Shown here: positions 32,340 through 37,643 of the stretch, in pieces | Position numbering within the stretch: position 1 is the first letter of the stretch | Layout: the number at the start of each line of letters is the position of its first letter | Source of the DNA: Nioella sp964229645 | GTDB lineage: Bacteria; Pseudomonadota; Alphaproteobacteria; Rhodobacterales; Rhodobacteraceae | Direction: 5' to 3' | Assembly: GCF_964229645.1 (NCBI RefSeq) | Contig: NZ_CAXREX010000218.1 | Coordinates: forward strand, 1 to 37,643 | Length of the DNA stretch: 37,643 nucleotides | Made by a program: the position numbers and the translations under genes | Notes under the pieces: generated by a model | Told to the model about the DNA's origin: nothing | The model's input: only the letters and a program-made list of their open reading frames with translations | Databases searched by the model: none

Positions 32340-33809
32340 ATGACCACGCCAATCGAGATTTCCTTCACCGAGACCGATATCGACGCGCTTGCCGGGGCCG
32401 AGGGCAAGCTGGCCATCGTGGTGACGCCCGAGGGCAAGCTCGATGCTGCCGCGCGCCGGGTCAACCGGCTGACGCGCGGAGCGGTGCAGCGGCTGGCCAG
32501 CTCGTCGCGGTGGGAAAAGGCCAAGCCGGGCGATGTGGTGTCACTGGCCTTTCCGGCCGGGCTGAGCGCCGAGACGCTGGCCGTGGTCAAGCTGCCCCGC
32601 CGCCCGAGTGTCGAGCAGGCCCGAAAGGCAGGCGCGGAACTGGCCAAGGTCAAGGGCTCCGCAACGCTGACCGTGGCCGCCGGGGCACTGACCCGTGCGG
32701 CCGATCTTGCCTTCGGTCTCGTCCTCAGGGCCTACGAATTCACCGATCACAAGACCGCCGAGTCCGAGGCGCAGGCGGGCGCCGTGGTGATGGTCTCGAA
32801 ACCCGAGGATGTCTCTGCCGCAGCCGCGCCAATGATGGCGGTGGCCGAGGGAGTCTTCTTCACGCGCGACCTCGTTAGCGAACCCTCCAACGTGCTGACC
32901 ACGACCGAGTTTGCCGCCCGGCTGTCGGCCCTGTCCGATCTGGGGCTCGAGATCGAGGTGCTGGACGAGGCCGAGCTTGAAACGCTCGGGATGCGCGCCT
33001 TGCTGGCCGTGGGGCAGGGTTCGGAGAGCCCCTCGAAGGTTGTCGTCATGCAGTGGAAGGGCGGTGGCGAGCAAGCGCCGCTCGCCCTTGTAGGCAAGGG
33101 CGTGGTCTTCGATACCGGCGGCATCAGCCTCAAGCCCGCGGGGGGCATGGAAGACATGACCATGGACATGGGCGGAGCGGGCGTCGTGGCGGGGGTCATG
33201 CGCTCGCTGGCGCGGCGCAAGGCCAAGGCCAACGTGGTGGGGATCGTGGGGCTGGTGGAAAACATGCCCGACGGGCGCGCGCAGCGTCCCGGCGACGTGG
33301 TGCGTTCGATGAAAGGCGACACGATCGAGGTCATCAATACCGACGCCGAGGGGCGGCTCGTTCTGTGCGACGTGATGTGGTATGCGCAGGACCGGTTCCA
33401 GCCTGCGGGCATGGTCGATCTTGCCACGCTGACGGGCGCGATCATCATCGGGCTCGGCCATGAGAACGCGGGCGTCTTTTCCAACCATGACGGGTTCTGC
33501 GAGAGCTTCCTCAAGGCCGCGGCCAGCGAGGGCGAGGGGGCCTGGCGCATGCCGCTTGGCGCGGCCTATGACAAGATGCTGAAATCGGCCATCGCGGATA
33601 TGAAGAACGTAGGCGGACGGCCCGCGGGCTCGATCACCGCGGCGCAGTTCCTGCAACGCTTCGTCAGGGACGAGACGCCGTGGATCCATCTCGACATCGC
33701 GGGCGTGGCCAGCGTCAAGGCAGAAACGGATTTCGCCCCCAAGGGGGCGACCGGCTGGGGGGTGATGGCGCTCGACCGGCTGGTGCGAGACGGCTACGAA
33801 ACGGAGTGA
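32340..33809 (+). CDS. pepA: Leucyl (cytosol) aminopeptidase
   Basis: A 489-residue M17 aminopeptidase with an N-terminal macro-like domain and a C-terminal catalytic domain. Metal ligands and active-site residues are visible in LVGKGVVFDTGGISLKP, MTMDMGGAG and NTDAEGRL (333-340). It hydrolyses N-terminal residues from peptides in the cytoplasm with two divalent metal ions. The ATG at 32340 was chosen over an in-frame TTG two codons earlier because AGAGGG (32328-32333) is correctly spaced for the ATG only. It is followed after 7 bases by holC. Confidence 0.96.
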   Translation: MTTPIEISFTETDIDALAGAEGKLAIVVTPEGKLDAAARRVNRLTRGAVQRLASSSRWEKAKPGDVVSLAFPAGLSAETLAVVKLPRRPSVEQARKAGAELAKVKGSATLTVAAGALTRAADLAFGLVLRAYEFTDHKTAESEAQAGAVVMVSKPEDVSAAAAPMMAVAEGVFFTRDLVSEPSNVLTTTEFAARLSALSDLGLEIEVLDEAELETLGMRALLAVGQGSESPSKVVVMQWKGGGEQAPLALVGKGVVFDTGGISLKPAGGMEDMTMDMGGAGVVAGVMRSLARRKAKANVVGIVGLVENMPDGRAQRPGDVVRSMKGDTIEVINTDAEGRLVLCDVMWYAQDRFQPAGMVDLATLTGAIIIGLGHENAGVFSNHDGFCESFLKAAASEGEGAWRMPLGAAYDKMLKSAIADMKNVGGRPAGSITAAQFLQRFVRDETPWIHLDIAGVASVKAETDFAPKGATGWGVMALDRLVRDGYETE

Positions 33810-33816
33810 GCCCACG

Positions 33817-34281
33817 ATGGGCGCGGTCTTCTTCTATCACCTCACCCGGTCCCGCCCCGAGGACACGCTTCGCACGCTTCTGGGCAAGTCCCGGCAGGCG
33901 GGCTGGCGGGTCCTGGTAAGGGGGAAGAGCGAGGCGATGCTGGAGCGTCTGGACGAGCTCCTGTGGCTGGGGCCCGAGGAGACTTTCCTGGCCCATGGCA
34001 TCGCCGGGGGGGCGCAGGATGCGGACCAGCCCATCCTGCTGAGCACGGGGCCCGAGATCCCCAATGCCGCCGCCTGCGTGATGAGCATCGAGGGCGCCGA
34101 GGTCACGCCCGAGGAAGTGGACCGCCTGGAGCGGGTCTGCATCCTGTTCGATGGGGGCGATGAAGGGGCGGTGACCCATGCGCGCGGCCAGTGGAAGGCG
34201 CTGACCGGGGCAGGCTGCGCGGCGCAATACTGGTCGGAGGAAAGCGGCCGGTGGGAGAAGAAGGCCGAGAGCGGCAGCTAG
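33817..34281 (+). CDS. holC: DNA polymerase III chi subunit
   Basis: A 154-residue HolC. The N-terminus AVFFYHLTRSRPEDTLRTLL and the central region RVLVRGKSEAMLERLDELLW, then FLAHGIAGG and QPILLS, match the family. Chi links the clamp loader to single-stranded DNA-binding protein. It sits 7 bases after pepA, a common proteobacterial pairing. Confidence 0.93.
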   Translation: MGAVFFYHLTRSRPEDTLRTLLGKSRQAGWRVLVRGKSEAMLERLDELLWLGPEETFLAHGIAGGAQDADQPILLSTGPEIPNAAACVMSIEGAEVTPEEVDRLERVCILFDGGDEGAVTHARGQWKALTGAGCAAQYWSEESGRWEKKAESGS

Positions 34282-34290
34282 GTCTCGCCG

Positions 34291-34304
34291 CGCCCTTCGG
34301 GGCG
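34291..34304 (+). terminator. UUCG-type hairpin after holC
   Basis: CGCCC-TTCG-GGGCG forms a stable 5-bp stem with a UUCG tetraloop nine bases after the holC stop codon. A second hairpin (GCGGCCC/GGGCCGC, 34318-34333) follows. There is no T run. They could end or protect the pepA-holC message. Confidence 0.5.
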
Positions 34305-34392
34305 AGTCGACCGGGGGGCGGCCCAAGGGCCGCGATGCCCTTGCCGGACGCGGGAGCGCGGATGCCCCTTGCCCTGGCGCCGCCGGGAAGCG

Positions 34393-34436
34393 CGGGATGC
34401 CTCCGGCGGGGGTATTTCAGGCCAGGAAGAAGGGCC
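34393..34436 (-). repeat. Possible diverged copy C of the dispersed repeat
   Basis: On the minus strand CTTCTTCC, GGCCTGAAATACCCCC and GCCGGAGGC resemble the CTTCATTGTTCC/AAAATATCCC core of copies A and B, but with clear differences. It begins directly after the retropepsin gene stop codon, as copy A does after ackA. It lies between convergent genes. Confidence 0.4.
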
Positions 34437-34438
34437 TT

Positions 34439-35020
34439 TCAGCGCGTCAGGATCATCCGGCCATCCTCGATCGAGATGCGTTCGAAGAGGTTGAGATAGG
34501 ACATTCCAAGCAGGCTTTCCTGCATGGGGGAGCCGTTGACCACAGCAGGCACGAGACGATCCGAGATCGGCCCCACCTCGACGAGGTCGAGCCGGACCGG
34601 CGCGGTCTGGATCATGCCATTGGCGGTCATGGCGCGGTTGGTATAGCGCAATTGTGCCGTGTTGAGCCCCGCGCGCGATGCGTCCTGCGGGGTAAGCACG
34701 AGGTCGGTCGCGCCGGTGTCGATCACGAAGCGAATGGGTGCGCCATTGACCTCAAGGGTCAGGTAATAGTGCCCATCGAAGCTGCGCGGCACGGTGATCT
34801 CGCCACTGTCGCTGACCACCGATTGCTGCGGCAGGAGGGTCTGGCTGAGCTGTGGCCAGAGCCCCACGGCAATGACGCCCGCCACGATCAGAAGCCCCCA
34901 GGTGAGCGCGTAGCGGGCCACCTGGCCGATCCGTTCCCGATTGGCCGAGATCATCGAGCCCACCAGCGCAAGCGCCAGCAGGCTGAGATAGATGATCGAG
35001 GCGATATCGGACTTTTCCAT
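34439..35020 (-). CDS. Retropepsin-like aspartic protease, membrane-anchored
   Basis: A 193-residue protein. Two N-terminal membrane segments (IASIIYLSLLALALVGSMI and YALTWGLLIVAGVIAVGLW) precede a single pepsin-like domain (about 75-193) with the catalytic DTG at 101-103 (FVIDTGATDLVLT). Like retroviral proteases this would have to dimerise. It fits the TIGR02281-type family of bacterial clan AA proteases, with the protease part predicted on the periplasmic side. The substrate is unknown. It is probably co-transcribed with the MarC-family gene upstream. Confidence 0.9.
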   Translation of the reverse strand: MEKSDIASIIYLSLLALALVGSMISANRERIGQVARYALTWGLLIVAGVIAVGLWPQLSQTLLPQQSVVSDSGEITVPRSFDGHYYLTLEVNGAPIRFVIDTGATDLVLTPQDASRAGLNTAQLRYTNRAMTANGMIQTAPVRLDLVEVGPISDRLVPAVVNGSPMQESLLGMSYLNLFERISIEDGRMILTR

Positions 35021-35066
35021 GCGGCCCTGAACCTTGTTGCCCCTTCAATATAGGGCAGGGGCGGAT

Positions 35067-35681
35067 CTATGGAACCAGCAGGTCGCGGATTCCGTCGACG
35101 ACGAACTGCACCGAGAGCGCGGCCAGCAACATGCCCAAGAGCCGCGTCACCACGTTGATGCCCACCGGGCCCAGGAGACGCTCCAGCGTGCCCGCCAGAA
35201 GGAAGAGCACGAAGACCACCAGCAGGACCGAGGCCATGACGCCATGCACCAATGCCACGTCGAGCCCCGTCCCCGCAGAGCCGGTCAGCAGGATCATCGT
35301 GGCAATGGCACCGGGCCCGGCAATGAGCGGCATGGCCAGCGGAAAGACCGACGGGTCTTCGGAATGGGGCGTGTCGGCCTGGCCCTCGCGGCGTTGCTTG
35401 CGCCGTTCGAAGAGCATGTCGAGCGCGGTGAGAAACAGCAAAAGCCCGCCCGCGATCCGGAAAGCGGCCAGCGAGATGCCCAGGAAGGACAGCACCGTTT
35501 CGCCCACCAGCCCGAAAACCGTCAGCAGCACCAGCGCCACCAGGCAGGCCCGGATCGCGATGGCCCGGCGGGCGGCGGCGGACATGCCGCTGGTCAACGC
35601 CATGAACAGGGGCGTGAGCCCGATCGGGTCGATCACGACGAAAAGCGCCACGAAGGCGGTGATGGAGGTCAGCGTATCCAT
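35067..35681 (-). CDS. MarC-family integral membrane protein
   Basis: A 204-residue protein with about six hydrophobic segments. Family motifs are FVVIDPIGLTPLFMAL near the N-terminus, FRIAGGLLLFLTALDMLF, and FPLAMPLIAGPGAIATMILL in the middle. MarC proteins were once linked to multiple antibiotic resistance, but their transport role is unproven. Met at 35681 gives the family length; the upstream in-frame extension is not supported. A short gap (46 bases) separates it from the protease gene. Confidence 0.93.
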   Translation of the reverse strand: MDTLTSITAFVALFVVIDPIGLTPLFMALTSGMSAAARRAIAIRACLVALVLLTVFGLVGETVLSFLGISLAAFRIAGGLLLFLTALDMLFERRKQRREGQADTPHSEDPSVFPLAMPLIAGPGAIATMILLTGSAGTGLDVALVHGVMASVLLVVFVLFLLAGTLERLLGPVGINVVTRLLGMLLAALSVQFVVDGIRDLLVP

Positions 35682-35698
35682 CCGGATCCTGCCAGAGT

Positions 35699-36529
35699 TC
35701 AAGTCACCCGGGTGTAGGTGATCGATCCGGAAGCATCTGTAAAGGTCCAACTGTCGCCGGACGCATCCAGCACATAGGTGCCGGTTTGAAGCGGTCCGAA
35801 ATACTGCGAGATTGTCATCTGCGCGCCGGGGCCCGTGCTGATCTGGGCCCTGCGTTCGCGCGTTGTGATGGCGCTTCCATCATCCTCGTAGGTGCCGATG
35901 CCTTCACTGTCGAACGTGCCGTCGAGGCTCCAGTGATAGGTGTAGGACCCATCTGCCCTGAAGACCCATTCTTCCCGCCAGGTGCCCACACCGTCTTCAA
36001 ACTCGAACCTTTCCCAAAGGCCGACGACGCTTGCCGGATCGCCGGATAGTCTTGAGAATTCCCAAACCGGGTTCGTATTTGGGAATGTCAGTGTGTTGCC
36101 CCCGTTGGACAGTACGTAGGGCGCGGGCGTGTCGAGCACGTATAATTGGGCGTCAGGCGTGATTTCGACAGGCCGGGAGCCGCCATTGTTCCATGTGCCC
36201 ACCAGCGTGGCATCAAAGCCCGATTGCGCAATGATCTGGCTGTCTGGCAGGTCGGAGCGCCTGAAGGAATTGATGCAATCGACCTGCACATTCAGGGACA
36301 CCAGACCTTGCGAGCGGGTGATGTGGACAAGGCTCGCCTCAGCCACCGTGCCCCGGGCACCGCCTCCGTTCACGTTGTCCTGCCAAATCAGATCTTCACC
36401 GACGCGCGGCAAGAGAGGGGTTTCCGCGCCGAAAGGAATGCTTACCGAGTTCCCGATCGTGGGGCCTGCCGGACGGGGACCGGTATAAAAGGTGACGTGG
36501 TAGATATAGGATTTCTTAGGGACTGACAT
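35699..36529 (-). CDS. Unrecognised beta-rich protein of 276 residues
   Basis: I do not recognise this family. The start was set at the ATG at 36529 because GGAG (36540-36537) is 7 bases upstream; an ATG two codons earlier is too close to it. There is no signal peptide or membrane segment. Residues about 1-105 form one beta-rich unit (YIYHVTFYTGPRPAGPTIGN, ARGTVAEASLVHITRSQGLV). Two blocks follow with a lipocalin-like look: LVGTWNN at 109 and VVGLWERFEF at 168, the second with VFRADGSYTYHW and a TYTRVT end. The sequence looks lower in GC than its neighbours by eye, and no enzymatic motif is evident. It sits between MarC-family and ABC-F genes. Horizontal acquisition is possible. Confidence 0.7.
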   Translation of the reverse strand: MSVPKKSYIYHVTFYTGPRPAGPTIGNSVSIPFGAETPLLPRVGEDLIWQDNVNGGGARGTVAEASLVHITRSQGLVSLNVQVDCINSFRRSDLPDSQIIAQSGFDATLVGTWNNGGSRPVEITPDAQLYVLDTPAPYVLSNGGNTLTFPNTNPVWEFSRLSGDPASVVGLWERFEFEDGVGTWREEWVFRADGSYTYHWSLDGTFDSEGIGTYEDDGSAITTRERRAQISTGPGAQMTISQYFGPLQTGTYVLDASGDSWTFTDASGSITYTRVT

Positions 36530-36536
36530 ACGCATA

Positions 36537-36540
36537 CTCC
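36537..36540 (-). promoter_or_regulatory. Ribosome binding site deciding the start of the 276-residue protein
   Basis: GGAG on the minus strand is 7 bases from the ATG at 36529 and only 1 base from the alternative ATG at 36535, so the former is preferred. Confidence 0.6.
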
Positions 36541-36584
36541 GGATACAAATACCGGGGCAGCGTAGCACGTGCACCGCTTACCTG

Positions 36585-37643
36585 TCAGCGCGCTTCGGCC
36601 TCCTCCAGCCGTTCCAGGGCCGCCATCCAGAGCGTTTCGGCGCGGGCCAGCCCGTCTTCGATCTCGGCGAATTTCTTTTGCCAGTGTTCCAGGTCCGCGG
36701 CCTTGGCGTCATCGTATAGCGCCGGATCGGCCAGCTTGGAGGACAGTTTTTCGCGCATCTCGGTGATGGTTTCCACCCGCGCCTCGCATTTGCGCAGCTC
36801 GGCGCGCAGCTCTTGCAGCCGTTCGCGGCTGGCGCGTTTTGGTTTCGCGGCCTCGGGTTTGGGTTTCACCGGCGCGGCGTCGCCTGCCAGCAGCATCCTG
36901 CGATAGGCGTCGAGATCGTCCTCGTAGGGTTTGACAGTGCCGTCCTTGACCAGCCAGAGCCTGTCGGCGGTCAGTTCCAGCAGGTGCATGTCGTGGCTGA
37001 CGAGGATCACGGCCCCGGTGTAGGCGGTCAGCGCCTCGACCAATGCCTCGCGGCTTTCGATGTCGAGGTGGTTGGTCGGCTCGTCGAGGATGAGCATATG
37101 CGGCGCATCGAGCGTGGCGAGCAGGAGCGAGAGCCGCGCCTTCTGCCCGCCCGACAGCTGCCCCACGACCGTATCGGCCTGCTCGGAGCCCAGACCGAAC
37201 CCTGCCAGCGTCGCGCGCAGTTTCGCGGGCGGCACCTCGGGGCGCAGGCGCTGGATGTGCTGGAGCGGCGTTTCGTCGATATGCAACTCGTCCACCTGGT
37301 GCTGCGCGAAATATCCCACCCGCAGCTTGGACGACTTGGTGAGTTTGCCCTCCACCGCTGCCAGCTTGCCAGCCAGCAGCTTGGAAAGGGTCGACTTGCC
37401 CTCGCCATTGCGGCCAAGAAGTGCGATGCGGTCATCCTGGTCGATGCGCAGGTTGAGCCTTTTCAGAACCGGCGGGCCATCATAGCCCACGGCCCCGCCA
37501 TCAATCTGCACGATGGGTGGCGAGAGCTGTTCGGGTTCGGGGAAGGTGAACTTGCGAAAGGCGCGTTCCGAGGGCGCTGTGATGGGCTGCATGCGTTCCA
37601 GCATCTTCAGCCGCGACTGCGCTTGCCGGGCCTTGGTGGCCTT
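36585..37643 (-). CDS. ABC-F family ATPase, YheS/Uup-like, C-terminal part
   Basis: Incomplete: the reading frame stays open to the right edge of the window, so only the last 352 residues are present. Visible are the end of the inter-domain linker (KATKARQAQSRLKMLERM), the second nucleotide-binding domain with Walker A GRNGEGKST, signature LSGGQKARLSLLLA and Walker B LILDEPTNHLD, the switch VSHDMHLLELTAD, and a C-terminal charged coiled-coil (RERLQELRAELRKCEARVET onward). ABC-F proteins bind the ribosome and affect translation rather than transport. The apparent Met at 37604 is internal. Confidence 0.93.
   Translation of the reverse strand, partial: KATKARQAQSRLKMLERMQPITAPSERAFRKFTFPEPEQLSPPIVQIDGGAVGYDGPPVLKRLNLRIDQDDRIALLGRNGEGKSTLSKLLAGKLAAVEGKLTKSSKLRVGYFAQHQVDELHIDETPLQHIQRLRPEVPPAKLRATLAGFGLGSEQADTVVGQLSGGQKARLSLLLATLDAPHMLILDEPTNHLDIESREALVEALTAYTGAVILVSHDMHLLELTADRLWLVKDGTVKPYEDDLDAYRRMLLAGDAAPVKPKPEAAKPKRASRERLQELRAELRKCEARVETITEMREKLSSKLADPALYDDAKAADLEHWQKKFAEIEDGLARAETLWMAALERLEEAEAR

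Noticed and set aside
36561..36584. GCACGTGC palindrome between the ABC-F gene and the beta-rich protein gene
   Set aside because: Only 8 bp, within a 55-base spacer, with no partner site; too short to separate from chance.

Overview
The window reads as a GC-rich alphaproteobacterial chromosome segment, most likely from the Rhodobacteraceae (Roseobacter/Rhodobacter group). The grounds are the block lptF-lptG-lptD-surA-pdxA-rsmA in the order usual for that group, a DUF4167 gene behind prfA-prmC, a sorbitol/mannitol operon laid out like the smo-mtlK operon known from Rhodobacter sphaeroides, and a dispersed intergenic repeat of a kind common in these bacteria. No taxonomy was computed. There is no phage, transposase, CRISPR array or rRNA. 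The first 50 bases are Illumina adapter, not genome, and the next ~100 bases look like a stray histidine-kinase fragment joined to the contig, so the left end should not be trusted.

Region 1 (352-7954): polyol uptake and oxidation. A LacI-family regulator precedes a co-directional operon of periplasmic binding protein, two permeases and an ABC ATPase, then two dehydrogenases, SmoS (sorbitol) and MtlK (mannitol). Matching palindromes lie in front of the regulator (one) and the transporter operon (two, 21 bp apart), which suggests autoregulation plus repression of the operon. No sugar kinase lies in the window. Region 2 (7951-15670): a divergent Lrp/AsnC regulator faces a cluster with a fused indolepyruvate ferredoxin oxidoreductase, a three-gene flavin/iron-sulfur amine dehydrogenase (HcnC-, HcnA- and HcnB-like) and a RidA-family protein, followed by a MarR-like regulator with its own near-perfect inverted repeat. 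Read together these could convert an amino acid to an imine, to a 2-oxo acid and then to an acyl-CoA. This is the best candidate here for an undescribed pathway.

Region 3 (15822-21833): a tRNA-Thr(TGT) on the minus strand, then 5-oxoprolinase genes pxpB-pxpC-pxpA, then a MaoC-phosphotransacetylase fusion overlapping acetate kinase. The fusion carries Asn where the hydratase catalytic Asp is expected. A DUF1499 gene follows. Region 4 (21866-24604): housekeeping prfA, prmC and a DUF4167 protein with a structured leader. Region 5 (24609-32196, minus strand): rsmA, pdxA, surA, lptD, lptG and lptF, with most junctions translationally coupled (rRNA methylation, vitamin B6 synthesis and outer-membrane/LPS assembly).

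Region 6 (32340-37643): pepA-holC (leucyl aminopeptidase and polymerase III chi) on the plus strand converge on a retropepsin-like protease, a MarC-family membrane protein, an unrecognised 276-residue beta-rich protein and the C-terminal part of a YheS-like ABC-F ATPase that runs off the right edge. Apart from the left end (1-351), no stretch above 300 bases lacks a gene.
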